Positions 6,665 to 15,669 are shown, counted from the first letter of the stretch. The stretch: DNA of 64,000 bases from PMNU01 sp035479375 (GCA_035479375.1 DATIIT010000014.1:1-64000), one strand, 5' to 3'. The notes: generated by a model from the sequence alone, not told the origin. Translations and numbers: made by a program.

Positions 6665-8953
6665 ATGAGCAAAAACCTAGTCATCGTAGAAAGCCCGGCA
6701 AAAGCCAAAACCATAGAGAAGTTCTTAGGCAAGGACTTTACTGTTAAGAGTAGCTTTGGCCATATCCGCGACCTGCCCAAAAAAGGCCTCAATATAGATA
6801 TTGAGCACAACTTTGAGCCAACGTACGAGATCAACCCAGACAAGAAAAAGGTCGTCAGCGAGCTGCGCGCCGCCGCCAAGGGCGCCGAAGTCTGGCTGGC
6901 AAGCGATGAAGACCGCGAAGGGGAGGCCATTGCCTGGCACTTGGCCACGGCACTCAAGCTCGACCCCAAGAAAACCAAGCGCATCGTGTTCCACGAAATC
7001 ACCAAAACGGCCATTGAGCACGCCATTGAAACGCCGCGCACCGTTGACCTCAAGCTGGTGGACGCCCAGCAGGCCAGGCGCGTGCTGGACCGCTTAGTGG
7101 GCTACGAGCTGTCGCCCGTCCTCTGGAAAAAGGTGCGCACCGGCTTAAGCGCCGGGCGCGTGCAATCTGTTGCCGTCCGCTTAATTGTGGAGCGCGAGCG
7201 CGAAATCCGCGACTTCGCCGCCGAGAGCACTTACAAAATCACCGCCATCTTCACTGTTGGCGGGCAAGAGCTCAAGGCCGAGCTAGCGGATAAAATCAGC
7301 GCCAAAGACGATGCCCGCACTTTCTTAGAAAAGTGCATCGGCGCCGAGTTCACCATTGAAAACATCGAGCAAAAGCCCGGCAGCCGCAACCCCGGCGCGC
7401 CGTTCACCACCAGCACGCTCCAACAGGAAGCCGCCCGCCGCCTGGGTTACAGCGTCAAGCAAACGATGACATTAGCACAACGTTTGTACGAAGAAGGCAA
7501 CATCACCTACATGCGTACAGACAGCACCATCTTGAGCGGGCTGGCCATTGGCGCCGCGGAAGAATTCATCACCAAAGAATACGGCGGCAACTACCACCAG
7601 CGCCGCCAGTACAAAACTAAGAGCGAGAGCGCCCAAGAGGCGCACGAGGCCATCCGCCCCACCGATTTCCGCAAACTCAAGGCCGGGTCAGACCCACAGC
7701 AAGAAAAGCTCTACAACCTCATCTGGCAGCGCGCCCTGGCCAGCCAGATGGCGCCAGCACAAACCGAGCGCACCGAGGTTACCATTGGCATTTCCACGCG
7801 GCCGGAAAAACTCATCGCCAAGGGTGAAATCCTGCAATTTGACGGCTTCTTAAAGGTCTACGGCGGCGGCAAAGACGACACGCTGCTGCCACCGGTAGAA
7901 AACGGCCAGAAGCTGCCGCTGGCCAGCATGGCCGCCACAGAAACGTTTAGCCGCGCGCCAGCGCGCTACAGCGAAGCCGCACTCGTCAAAAAGCTGGAAG
8001 AACTGGGCATTGGCCGCCCAAGCACCTACGCGCCCACCATCAGCACCATCCAAACGCGTGAATATGTCGAGAAAAAAGACCTGGAGGGCGTGGAGCGCCA
8101 AGTACAGTCCCTGAGCCTGCTAAACGGCGCCATCGCCGAGGAAACCACCACCGAAATCACCGGCGCCGACCGCGCCAAGCTCGTTCCCACACCGGTGGCC
8201 GAGGTCACCACCGACTTCCTCGTCAAATATTTCCCCAGCATCGTGGATTACGACTTTACCGCCACCGTGGAAAAGGGCTTCGACCTCGTGGAAGAGGGCA
8301 AGGAAACCTGGCAAAAAATGATCACGCTGTTTTACAAAGACTTCCACCCCTTGATCGCCGGCGCAGAAGGCGCCTCGCGCGAGGAAGTCTCCCAGGCGCG
8401 CGAGCTCGGCACCGACCCCAAAACCGGCAAACCCATCCTGGCGCGCTTTGGCCGCTACGGCCCCATGCTGCAGCGCGGCGAAACAGAGAGCGAGGAAAAG
8501 CCCAGCTTTGCGCCGCTCCCCGAAGGCAGCACCCTAGAAGACGTCACCCTGGAGCAAGCCCTCAAAATGTTTGAGCTGCCGCGCACCGTGGGCACCACCA
8601 CAGACGGGCAAACCATCACCGCCAACATCGGCCGTTTCGGCCCGTACATCCAGGTAGGCAAAACCTTTGTAAGCATCAAACCAGAGAGCCCCTTTGACAT
8701 CACCCTAGCCAACGCCCGCACGCTGTACGCCGCCAAACTCGAAAAAGAGGCCAACAAATACATCCAAAAGTTCGAGAGTGGCATCCAGGTGGTCAACGGG
8801 ATGTACGGCCCCTACATCACTAACGGCAAAAAGAACGCCAAGATCCCCAAAGACACTGACCCGGCCAAATTAACAGAGGCCGAGGCTAAAAAAATCCTGG
8901 ACGAAGCCCCAGACAAAAAGCGCCGCTTTACCCGCCGCGCCACCAAAAAATAG
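6665..8953 (+). CDS. topA: DNA topoisomerase I (type IA)
   Basis: Relaxes negative supercoils by cutting one strand through a 5'-phosphotyrosine. The 762 residues begin with a TOPRIM domain (VIVESPAKAKTIEKFLG, then ASDEDREGEAIAWHL with the metal-binding acidic cluster). The active-site Tyr is in ITYMRTDST (about residue 282). HEAIRPT and GIGRPSTYAPTIS are further type IA signatures. The C-terminus has no Cys4 zinc ribbons; instead it has three RFGRYGP/RFGPYI/MYGPYI repeats (about residues 590-740) of the zinc-free topoisomerase C-repeat kind, ending in a Lys/Arg-rich tail. Length is within the usual range. It is transcribed alone. Confidence 0.97.
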   Translation: MSKNLVIVESPAKAKTIEKFLGKDFTVKSSFGHIRDLPKKGLNIDIEHNFEPTYEINPDKKKVVSELRAAAKGAEVWLASDEDREGEAIAWHLATALKLDPKKTKRIVFHEITKTAIEHAIETPRTVDLKLVDAQQARRVLDRLVGYELSPVLWKKVRTGLSAGRVQSVAVRLIVEREREIRDFAAESTYKITAIFTVGGQELKAELADKISAKDDARTFLEKCIGAEFTIENIEQKPGSRNPGAPFTTSTLQQEAARRLGYSVKQTMTLAQRLYEEGNITYMRTDSTILSGLAIGAAEEFITKEYGGNYHQRRQYKTKSESAQEAHEAIRPTDFRKLKAGSDPQQEKLYNLIWQRALASQMAPAQTERTEVTIGISTRPEKLIAKGEILQFDGFLKVYGGGKDDTLLPPVENGQKLPLASMAATETFSRAPARYSEAALVKKLEELGIGRPSTYAPTISTIQTREYVEKKDLEGVERQVQSLSLLNGAIAEETTTEITGADRAKLVPTPVAEVTTDFLVKYFPSIVDYDFTATVEKGFDLVEEGKETWQKMITLFYKDFHPLIAGAEGASREEVSQARELGTDPKTGKPILARFGRYGPMLQRGETESEEKPSFAPLPEGSTLEDVTLEQALKMFELPRTVGTTTDGQTITANIGRFGPYIQVGKTFVSIKPESPFDITLANARTLYAAKLEKEANKYIQKFESGIQVVNGMYGPYITNGKKNAKIPKDTDPAKLTEAEAKKILDEAPDKKRRFTRRATKK

Positions 8954-9016
8954 CGCAGCAAACAGTGCGCATACCCGTAGGCTTCCGCAAAGGCTAGTAG
9001 GCTCCGCGGCTAGTGC

Positions 9017-9022
9017 TATACT
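9017..9022 (+). promoter_or_regulatory. -10 element upstream of the 9054 gene
   Basis: TATACT at 9017-9022, 31 nt before the ATG; a convincing -35 is not visible. The leader would be about 25 nt. Confidence 0.35.
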
Positions 9023-9053
9023 GGAAAGCATAAGCTAAACGGAAACCATAGCC

Positions 9054-9467
9054 ATGCCTCCCGCCAACGATCCCCAAAGCCAGATAGCAACAGATAGCCA
9101 GCCGTTCGACCAGCCCGCGGACAACAACCATCCAAACAATGGCTCTACAGAGCTGACTACCGCTGGCCAGCCCAAGCTTAAAGAGGGGCTTGCCAGCGTC
9201 ATTGAAGCCCACCAGGGCGATAACGCCGCCGCCCGGCTTGCCCAGTACAAACAAGTGGCCGAGGCCGTCCAAGACGCCAACGCCGCTGAGGTTGCCGAGG
9301 CAGCTGAGGCCGCCAAACGGGTCGTAGGGGCCACGGCTGCCGTCGCTGCGACGCCCTCTGTGGCCGCTACGCCGGCCACCGTAGCGCCGGCCCCGGCAGC
9401 AGCTCCGGCGCCGGCCATGCAAAGCCCGCAGGCCATGCCCGCGGCTCCAACGCCGCCACAGCTATAG
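9054..9467 (+). CDS. Ala/Pro-rich low-complexity hypothetical protein (137 aa)
   Basis: The first 40 residues are polar (Asn, Gln, Pro, Ser), the middle is a predicted helix (KLKEGLASVIEAHQGD to EAAEAAKRVV) and the last 50 residues are Ala/Pro repeats. No signal peptide or membrane segment. It lies between topA and a strong terminator, so it is probably expressed alone or with topA read-through. Composition resembles the disordered tails at both ends of the window. Function unknown. Confidence 0.6.
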   Translation: MPPANDPQSQIATDSQPFDQPADNNHPNNGSTELTTAGQPKLKEGLASVIEAHQGDNAAARLAQYKQVAEAVQDANAAEVAEAAEAAKRVVGATAAVAATPSVAATPATVAPAPAAAPAPAMQSPQAMPAAPTPPQL

Positions 9468-9486
9468 CCGCATAGGGCGCGGAAGC

Positions 9487-9526
9487 AAAACGGATTTGCC
9501 ACACCACAATGTTGCAAATCCGTTTT
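9487..9526. terminator. Intrinsic terminator
   Basis: AAAACGGATTTGC (9487-9499) pairs perfectly with GCAAATCCGTTTT (9514-9526), followed by more T residues. Confidence 0.9.
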
Positions 9527-9641
9527 TTAGTTATCCACCATTTGTAATCTAAATGCCTATGTTTTTTAGTGATATTTCTACAACACAATGTGGTCGTCAC
9601 TGTCCATTTCGTGCTACAATAACTTTGACTCGATAGAGGCC

Positions 9642-9670
9642 TTGACTTTTAACTACATTAGTTTTATAGT
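9642..9670 (+). promoter_or_regulatory. Promoter of the sigma4/HARE gene
   Basis: TTGACT (9642-9647), 17-nt spacer, TATAGT (9665-9670). Start site near 9677 gives a leader of about 37 nt to the ATG at 9714. The 9527-9713 gap is A+T-rich and also holds a DnaA-box-like TTATCCACC at 9531-9539. Confidence 0.75.
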
Positions 9671-9713
9671 TAATAAAACCACATCGTATTAACAGATAGG
9701 GAACGAAAAAAAT

Positions 9714-10781
9714 ATGGCAGAAGCTGCAACGGCTCACACATCCATGCTCGCTACCGAGGCATTTGTCCAAGACATCCTGAGCAACATCGACCGCGAACGC
9801 GAGCGCGAAATCGTGGCGCGCCGCTTTGGCCTGTTCGACCGCCGGGAAACCCTGGAACAAATCGGCGAGCTCCTCGGCATTACCCGCGAACGCGTCCGCC
9901 AGCTGGAAAAATCGGTCATCGCCCGCTTTAAGGTCCTGGCAGAGCAGGGCCAGCTCCCGCACATCAAAGAGGTAGAGGCCGTGCTGGCACGCCAATTGCA
10001 GCAAATGGGCGGCGCCGCCCGCACCAGCGACCTCACCGCCGCAGTCACCGCTGAAAACAGCAAGACAGACCAATCGCGCATCGTATTCCTGGCCACACTG
10101 TGCCCGCACCTAAGCGTCATCGAAGAAGACGACCACCACTACCAAGCCGTTGGCTTGTCTAGCATCCGGGACACCGACGCCATGAAGGCGGACATCACCA
10201 AAATCGCCGGCGCCATTGGCAAGGCCGGCGAGCCCATCGCCATCGCTGACGCCAGCAACGCCGCCGGGTTGGAAGACGCCAAGCAAGCAGCAGCGCTCGC
10301 CAGCATTTCCAAAGACCTGGCCACCCTGAATAGCCGCTGGGGCCTAGTGAAGTGGCCCATGGTCAACCCCAAGAACATCCGCGACAAAATCTACGTCATC
10401 CTCAAGGAAAACGGACGCCACATGCACTTCAACGAGATCGCCAGCGCCATCAAAGACAGCGATTTCAAGCGCAAAGACGTCACCACCCAAGCCATCCACA
10501 ACGAGCTCATTAAGGACAAGCGCTTCGTCCTGATTGGCCGCGGCATCTATGCGCTCAAGGAATGGGGCTACAGCAAGGGCACCGTGGCCGACATCATCGC
10601 CGAAGTGCTGCGCGAGGCAGGGGAGCCGCTGCACCGCGACGAAATCGTCAAGCGGGTGCTCAAGAGCCGCTTCGTCAAAGAGACGACCATCCTGCTGAAC
10701 CTGCAGGGCAAGACGCAATTTAAGCGCGTGGCTAAGGCCACGTACGAACTCGACGAAAGTATTACCGCCGAAGCCGCCTAG
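9714..10781 (+). CDS. Sigma-70 region 4 fused to HARE-type winged-helix domains (transcription regulator)
   Basis: 355 residues. Residues about 28-70 match sigma region 4 of primary sigma factors (REREIVARRFGLFDRRETLE then GELLGITRERVRQLEKSV, including the -35-recognition helix), but regions 2 and 3 are absent, so it cannot melt a promoter by itself. From about residue 218 come two winged-helix-like modules of the HARE-HTH/RpoE-delta kind (KIYVILKENGRHMHFNEIAS and EVLREAGEPLHRDEIVKRVL). The middle is Ala-rich and helical. It has its own promoter. Inference: a core-polymerase or -35-binding accessory factor that modulates RNA polymerase, rather than a stand-alone sigma factor. This architecture is, to my knowledge, mainly seen in CPR and related lineages. 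Confidence 0.75.
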   Translation: MAEAATAHTSMLATEAFVQDILSNIDREREREIVARRFGLFDRRETLEQIGELLGITRERVRQLEKSVIARFKVLAEQGQLPHIKEVEAVLARQLQQMGGAARTSDLTAAVTAENSKTDQSRIVFLATLCPHLSVIEEDDHHYQAVGLSSIRDTDAMKADITKIAGAIGKAGEPIAIADASNAAGLEDAKQAAALASISKDLATLNSRWGLVKWPMVNPKNIRDKIYVILKENGRHMHFNEIASAIKDSDFKRKDVTTQAIHNELIKDKRFVLIGRGIYALKEWGYSKGTVADIIAEVLREAGEPLHRDEIVKRVLKSRFVKETTILLNLQGKTQFKRVAKATYELDESITAEAA

Positions 10782-10825
10782 GGGCCCGGCCAGATACTTA
10801 ACTCGGCCTGCGAAGGCGCTAAGCT

Positions 10826-11629
10826 ATGCCGTTGCCAGAGACCCAGCCCGCGCCGCCAGAGCAGGCGGCAGCGTTTGCTAAGTCGCTCGCAAGATCCGAG
10901 AGTTCACACCTCACGCTGGTAGCCGATATGGCTGGCACGCTGTTAGTTGAACGCCTATATCCAGGGCGCATGCAGGGCTGGGAGCCTTTTGCCACGCCCG
11001 AGGAAGCCCTAGGCCTCGTAGACATCAGCAACAGGCACCGCGCCCTGCTTGGGGAGCCGCCGCCTGAGGGCGGGGAAGCGCTGACCATGCTCCCAACTGA
11101 ATGGGGAGTCGTTGAGGCGTCCGGGGGCCAGGGCTATCAGTTGCGCGGGCTGGCACCATATGTTACTGGCAAGCGCGTATCAAGCCACGAGCTGTGGTCC
11201 GGACAGAGCAAAGCAGCGCCCGAAGACGGGGATTTGCCCGCCATCTTTACTTTTGCCCGGGCACACTTACGCTACATCGAGCGCGTGATGAAGGACGAGC
11301 TACGCGAATGCCTGGGCGGCATACTACCTCGCCAACTGCTCCTCACCCCAAATGGCCCAGTGTACGTAGATGGCGACCCCCACATCGAACCGACTATTTT
11401 TGGGGGCGGACCAGCCAGGTATCTTAGCGCAGGAACAGGATGGATAACGCATGGCAACCTCAAGCGGCACAAGGATGGCCTGGTGTTAAAAGAACGGGCC
11501 AGGGAACTGGAACGACAGTGGAGTGAACGTGGCCGGAAACTTGGCAGTATCCCGGATTATACAAAAGACGAACAGGGTGAATCAAACACTCCTCGCTATT
11601 ATAACATTGGTGAGTGGCTAAACAGATAG
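10826..11629 (+). CDS. Hypothetical protein (267 aa)
   Basis: Soluble-looking protein beginning MPLPETQPAPPEQAAAF, without signal peptide or membrane segment. A stretch near residue 185 (GPVYVDGDPHIEPTIFGGGP) is faintly like the metal-binding loop of kinase-like phosphotransferases, but a P-loop or full kinase motif set is not visible, so no function is assigned. It begins 44 nt after the sigma4/HARE gene and may be co-transcribed. Downstream lies a convergent non-coding stretch. Confidence 0.6.
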   Translation: MPLPETQPAPPEQAAAFAKSLARSESSHLTLVADMAGTLLVERLYPGRMQGWEPFATPEEALGLVDISNRHRALLGEPPPEGGEALTMLPTEWGVVEASGGQGYQLRGLAPYVTGKRVSSHELWSGQSKAAPEDGDLPAIFTFARAHLRYIERVMKDELRECLGGILPRQLLLTPNGPVYVDGDPHIEPTIFGGGPARYLSAGTGWITHGNLKRHKDGLVLKERARELERQWSERGRKLGSIPDYTKDEQGESNTPRYYNIGEWLNR

Positions 11630-11809
11630 AAGCATGTTCTAACATCAAAGAGAATCTAGGCCGCAGGCTGGGAAGGGACAACAAAAACAAAAGGAACTAG
11701 CTGGGAAGTGGTGATGCAGTGCGGCACAGCGCGCCAGCAACGCAGGCGCAGGGGTATACACAAGACGTCGCACAATGTATATTTTACGACTCATACATAG
11801 ATAGTGTAG

Positions 11810-11908
11810 GTGTAAACGCATACCACTGCTGCGAGGGGAATTGCAGCTGCCGGCTGGATTACTTGCCAGTGCCGCATACTCGCAACGCCGTTTACACACC
11901 AGGTATGC
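11810..11908. repeat. Interleaved inverted repeats with pseudoknot topology
   Basis: GTGTAAACG (11810-11818) is complementary to CGTTTACAC (11889-11897), and CATACC (11819-11824) to GGTATG (11902-11907), in A-B-A'-B' order. A TGCGAG/CTCGCA stem (11830-11835 with 11879-11884) nests inside. As RNA this could fold into an H-type pseudoknot. Confidence 0.4.
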
Positions 11909-12040
11909 GACTACGCCTGGGCATGCACTCTCAGGGGGCGCTTCCCATACCACCCCTAAAGGCCTCTAGTGCCTGCCGTGCAAACGACACGCTACTAACA
12001 CCTATGCGCCTCTGTAGCGTTGTAACTAACTCCGTTTGAC

Positions 12041-12049
12041 TTATCCACA
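12041..12049 (+). promoter_or_regulatory. DnaA box
   Basis: TTATCCACA, exact match to the consensus DnaA box, next to a 30-bp A+T-rich tract. It is isolated here, so a regulatory or titration site is more likely than an origin. Confidence 0.4.
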
Positions 12050-12276
12050 GGTTTATCGTGAAAATATTTGCTTTTTGGATATTTTCATTGCGTCCGTATA
12101 TTCCCCGTCCTGCCCTTCGGAAAATACAAACATTTGACAAACATGCACTCCAATAGGTTGCTATATATTTCCCACCTGCAAAAAGCCCAGGCAAACATAC
12201 TGAACAAAAGACGAACTGTGAGGGTAGCGGGGTCGGGCGTTTGGCGCCGCTGTCGGCGTTCTACTTGCTTTACGGC

Positions 12277-13221
12277 CTATTTGAAGTACGCCCGGCCATC
12301 TACCCGCACATCCACGTACGCCCCTGGGCTTATGTGCTGGCGCTCGAGCTGCGCCTTTGTGGCCAAAAATGCGCCCGCCTCTTCCCTGGCCTGGCCCATG
12401 AGGTTAAATTTCACGGCGTATGCTACCCCGTCGAGGCGCACATCGAGCTCGCTGGTGCCCTTCGGCAACGTAAGGCTGGCAACAACCAAATGCGCTGCCC
12501 GCAACTGCCCAACCACCTCTGTTATATAAGAGACTGTGCTTCCCGGCAGCGCTACCGTGCCAGGGTGGATAGCCAGGCCGCTCTGGTCTGTGACCACCGG
12601 TAAGTCCAGGCTACTGGCGCGCGGCGCGGCCGAGGGCGGCACCAGCGCACGGCCATCGGTAGCCAAGATATATGCCTGGCCACTGGCCGTGCCCATAATA
12701 ATGGCTGGCGTGGCAGCTTGCACATGGATGACCGGCTGGTAGCCAACGAGCGGCAAAGATACACGCACTGCCTCCAGCTCCGGGAAACTGCGCTGCAGCT
12801 GCGCGGCAATCTCTACGGCGTTAATGCTGGGCTTGGTGCGGTTGAATGGCGAGCTGCGCAAGATGGCGGCCGCCGCCTGTTGGTACTCGGCACTGCTGCG
12901 CAGAAAAACCTGGCCGGCGGCGCTGCCGTCAAAGACAACCCTGGGGTTGGTGCCTAAAAACAAGCTACTCAACAGCAACATGCCCAAGATGACCAGCACA
13001 ATAACTGTAATGCTGCGCCTGATGCCGCCGCTGTGGGCCTCACGGCGCTCGGCAGCTGCGCCATGGACAGACGCCTGCTGTTGGGAACGGGGGTCGCGGG
13101 CGTCCCGGGTACGCTCCACCGACCGCGCCGCGTGGTACGAAAACACCGCCGCATTGCGGCGCTCTGGCGTGGCAGCTGGCCGCTGCCGGCTGGGGGTTGG
13201 TTGCTTTTTTCTGCCGAACAT
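12277..13221 (-). CDS. ftsQ: Cell division protein FtsQ/DivIB
   Basis: Bitopic divisome protein linking FtsL/FtsB to the septal synthase. The 314 residues have a long basic, Gln/Arg/Ala-rich cytoplasmic part (1-68), one membrane helix (SITVIVLVILGMLLLSSLFL, about 70-89) and an extracytoplasmic part that starts with a POTRA-like region (SINAVEIAAQLQRSFPELEAVRVSLPL) and continues as a beta-rich domain. Assignment rests on topology and on its place as last gene of the dcw cluster, 37 nt after murG, because FtsQ sequences are poorly conserved. The cytoplasmic tail is longer than in E. coli. Confidence 0.85.
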   Translation of the reverse strand: MFGRKKQPTPSRQRPAATPERRNAAVFSYHAARSVERTRDARDPRSQQQASVHGAAAERREAHSGGIRRSITVIVLVILGMLLLSSLFLGTNPRVVFDGSAAGQVFLRSSAEYQQAAAAILRSSPFNRTKPSINAVEIAAQLQRSFPELEAVRVSLPLVGYQPVIHVQAATPAIIMGTASGQAYILATDGRALVPPSAAPRASSLDLPVVTDQSGLAIHPGTVALPGSTVSYITEVVGQLRAAHLVVASLTLPKGTSELDVRLDGVAYAVKFNLMGQAREEAGAFLATKAQLERQHISPGAYVDVRVDGRAYFK

Positions 13222-13258
13222 TGTTGTTTCTTTTTCTGGGCCCTGGCCCGGTTCCCGG

Positions 13259-14440
13259 CTACCGCGCGGCGGGCTTACCCTTAACTACCTCTAATAATAC
13301 CACTGCGAGAAGGTGCGCGGCATTGGGTTGCGCCAGTTGTGCCAGCTTTTTGCCCAGCGCGGCGATTTTTTCCGGGTGGTCAAAGAGGTCGGTAAGCGGC
13401 GGCATGAGCGCGTGCGGGTCGTCCTGTAGTGTAGCGTCGGCCACCAGACGGACAGCTTTGCGGTCGGCCAGTACCTGGGCATTTTTGAGCTGGTGCCCGC
13501 CGGTGAGGTGCGGCGCCGGCACCACCACACAGGCCTTGGCCTGCACGGCAAACTCGGCCATGGTGGTAGCGCCAGCGCGGGTTACCACTACGTCGGCGGC
13601 GGCGCTGTACTGGTGCATATTGCCTACAAAACCTTTCACAACCACCCGCTTCTGCTCCTTGGGCGGCAGCTCTTGCTTATACTGGCGGCGCACCTCCTGC
13701 TCTTCCAGGCGGCCGGCAACATGCACGACGTACAGGCCCGGGTAGCGCTTCAAAAGCTCGGGCACACAAGCCACTGCCGCGGTGTTGATGCGCTGCGCGC
13801 CGTTGCCGCCGCCAGTCACCAGCAGGACATCTGTGGCGTCTTCCAGGCCGAGCTGGGCACGCAACCCCGCCAACTCCTGCCCAGCCACCATACGAAAATT
13901 GTCCGAGATTGGCACGCCCACCGTCACCGTCTTATCCGGCGGATAGTTATAGACCTCCTTAGGCATGGCCACGGCATGCAGCCGCGCACCAGAGGCGATA
14001 ATACGATTGGCCAGGCTGGGGATGGCGTCGGAATCGTGCGTAATATAGGGAATGCCCCGCAGCCGCGCCGCCAAACACACCGGCACGCTTACAAAGCTGC
14101 CACGCGTAAAGATAACATCCGGCCGCAGTTTGCCCAACAAGACATAACTTTGCACAATGCCCACCAGCACAAAAATGGCGTCACGTAGATTTTTATACAA
14201 CGTCTCTACGTCGAGCAATTGCTTCAGCCCTTCCCCATGGTAGCGCCGGAACTTCCCTGCCCGCACGCTGTACATGCGGGCGATGTTTTTGTCTTGCTCG
14301 GCCACGTCCGCCAAAGGGTCGCCCGTTTGGCTGATGTACTCAATAACCGCGTCCGGCCGGATTTTCTTCAGCTCACGCGCTACGGCCAGCACCGGGGTGA
14401 TATGCCCCCCGGACCCGCCGCTGGTCACTACTACCTTCAT
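13259..14440 (-). CDS. murG: UDP-GlcNAc:lipid I N-acetylglucosaminyltransferase MurG
   Basis: Makes lipid II on the cytoplasmic face by adding GlcNAc to lipid I. The 393 residues show the N-terminal Gly-rich loop TSGGSGGHITPVLAVAREL, the second loop TGGGNGAQRIN, and the C-terminal GT-B sugar-nucleotide site (VVTRAGATTMAEF, then PAPHLTGGHQLKNAQVLAD). Length is slightly above the usual 355-365. Its ATG lies 68 nt inside the 3' end of ftsW, an unusually long overlap, and no ribosome-binding site stands out, so translation is presumably coupled. Part of the dcw operon. Confidence 0.96.
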   Translation of the reverse strand: MKVVVTSGGSGGHITPVLAVARELKKIRPDAVIEYISQTGDPLADVAEQDKNIARMYSVRAGKFRRYHGEGLKQLLDVETLYKNLRDAIFVLVGIVQSYVLLGKLRPDVIFTRGSFVSVPVCLAARLRGIPYITHDSDAIPSLANRIIASGARLHAVAMPKEVYNYPPDKTVTVGVPISDNFRMVAGQELAGLRAQLGLEDATDVLLVTGGGNGAQRINTAAVACVPELLKRYPGLYVVHVAGRLEEQEVRRQYKQELPPKEQKRVVVKGFVGNMHQYSAAADVVVTRAGATTMAEFAVQAKACVVVPAPHLTGGHQLKNAQVLADRKAVRLVADATLQDDPHALMPPLTDLFDHPEKIAALGKKLAQLAQPNAAHLLAVVLLEVVKGKPAAR

Positions 14441-15644
14441 CGCCTGTCCTTCCGTTACCTATGTCCGATTGCCGCGGTGCGGTAAATAAAGTATACCGTG
14501 AAATGTTAAATAACAGGCCGGCAGCAGCCATCACAAATAGCACGCTGGTGCCGCCGTAGCTGATGAACGGCAGCGTGATACCCTTGAGCGGCAACACGCC
14601 GAGCATCGCCCCCACGTTAATCAGCGTTTGCACAGTGAGCCAGGCAAAAATGCCGGTGGTGATGAGCCGCGTGAAATCATCCGGCGCCAGCTCCATAAGC
14701 CGCTTAATGCGGCTGAAAAACGCCAGCATCAGCCCCAGCAACACAGCCACGCCCACAAACCCAAACTTCTCGGCATAAATAGCGAAGATGGAGTCGTTTT
14801 CCGCCTCTGGCAGATAACCAAAAGCCTGCACGCTGTTGCCCAACCCTAGGCCAATCATGCCACCCGAGCCCACAGCGATGAGCGCCTGGCAGGCCTGGTA
14901 GCTGGTGGTCAAACAGTTAGCCTCCGGGTTGAGGTAGGCCTTGAGCCGCTCCCGCCGGTACGGGATGGCCGACACCGCCAAAATAGTGCCGATGGCAATA
15001 ATCCCGCCAATCATCAAAATGCGCTTCATGGGCATGCCGGCCACAAACACCATGGCCGCCATCATCGCTACAATAACACCGGTGGAGCCGAGGTCGCTCT
15101 GCACGCCGGCCACCACGCCGCCAATGACAACCAGCGCTATCAAAAGTGGCTTGAGCGTCTGCTTGACGTCGGTGATTGTCCCCTGCACTATCCGGCTCGC
15201 CAAAAACGACGACAACGCCACCAACAGCGCAAACTTCAACAGCTCCACAGACTGGAAAGACAGCCCGCCCAAGCGGATCCAGCGGTGCGCCGGGTACTGG
15301 GCGTTTACCGGCAGCACCAGCGCAAACAGCGTCATTGCCCCGGCCACGGCCAACAACGGTAACCCCGCCTTGCGCCACAGCGGCAGCGGCACGCGTGACG
15401 TGACGCCAAAAATGACCACCCCCAGGACAATGGCAATGAGCTGCCGGGTCACAAAAAAGCTGCCGCTGACGTGCTTCTCTACCGCCAGGCCGGGGCTAAT
15501 GGCATACACCACCACCAGGCCAATGGCCAGCAGCATGGCCGCCAAAATGAGCAGCCAGTAATCTGGCCGGTGGCGCCGTGGCGCCTCAGCCCCGCCAGGA
15601 CGGGCAGCAAACGACAGTGGGCTGCGGCGGGACACCGCCCCCAT
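14373..15644 (-). CDS. ftsW: Septal peptidoglycan glycosyltransferase FtsW (SEDS family)
   Basis: Polymerises lipid II at the septum together with the FtsI transpeptidase. The 423 residues show about ten membrane helices and SEDS landmarks: AQYPAHRWIRLGGLSFQSVE, QSDLGSTGVI with the conserved Asp region, EAENDSIFAIYAEKFG, and the C-terminal PFISYGGTS. The last about 25 residues are hydrophilic and are read from the 68 bp shared with murG before a TGA stop; without a polar tail the protein would end normally, so the tail may be incidental. The N-terminal 27 residues are basic and cytoplasmic. mraY lies 25 nt upstream. Confidence 0.96.
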   Translation of the reverse strand: MGAVSRRSPLSFAARPGGAEAPRRHRPDYWLLILAAMLLAIGLVVVYAISPGLAVEKHVSGSFFVTRQLIAIVLGVVIFGVTSRVPLPLWRKAGLPLLAVAGAMTLFALVLPVNAQYPAHRWIRLGGLSFQSVELLKFALLVALSSFLASRIVQGTITDVKQTLKPLLIALVVIGGVVAGVQSDLGSTGVIVAMMAAMVFVAGMPMKRILMIGGIIAIGTILAVSAIPYRRERLKAYLNPEANCLTTSYQACQALIAVGSGGMIGLGLGNSVQAFGYLPEAENDSIFAIYAEKFGFVGVAVLLGLMLAFFSRIKRLMELAPDDFTRLITTGIFAWLTVQTLINVGAMLGVLPLKGITLPFISYGGTSVLFVMAAAGLLFNISRYTLFTAPRQSDIGNGRTGDEGSSDQRRVRGAYHPGAGRSA

Positions 15645-15669
15645 TACCGCCTACCCCCCAGGGGCATGT

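Larger units (their letters stand above)
11630..12276. other. 650-bp gene-free convergent region with structured repeats
   Basis: Separates the plus-strand block from the end of ftsQ. The short open frames in it have improbable composition (rich in Cys, His, Tyr) and no ribosome-binding sites, so I see no gene. Contents: an interleaved pair of inverted repeats (11810-11908), a further stem ACGCTAC/GTAGCGT (11989-11995 with 12014-12020), an A+T-rich tract with AAAATAT...ATATTTT arms (12060-12086), and a DnaA box at 12041. No clear U-tract terminator is present. Confidence 0.5.

Noticed and set aside
12001..12160. Replication origin at 12 kb or at 20.8 kb
   Set aside because: Only one or two DnaA boxes each, genes converge at 12 kb instead of diverging, and no dnaA, dnaN, gyrB or parAB in the window.
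11645..12194. Three open frames (11645-11953 -, 11719-12039 +, 11931-12194 -)
   Set aside because: Improbable amino-acid composition, no ribosome-binding sites or suitable promoters, and they overlap each other over inverted repeats.
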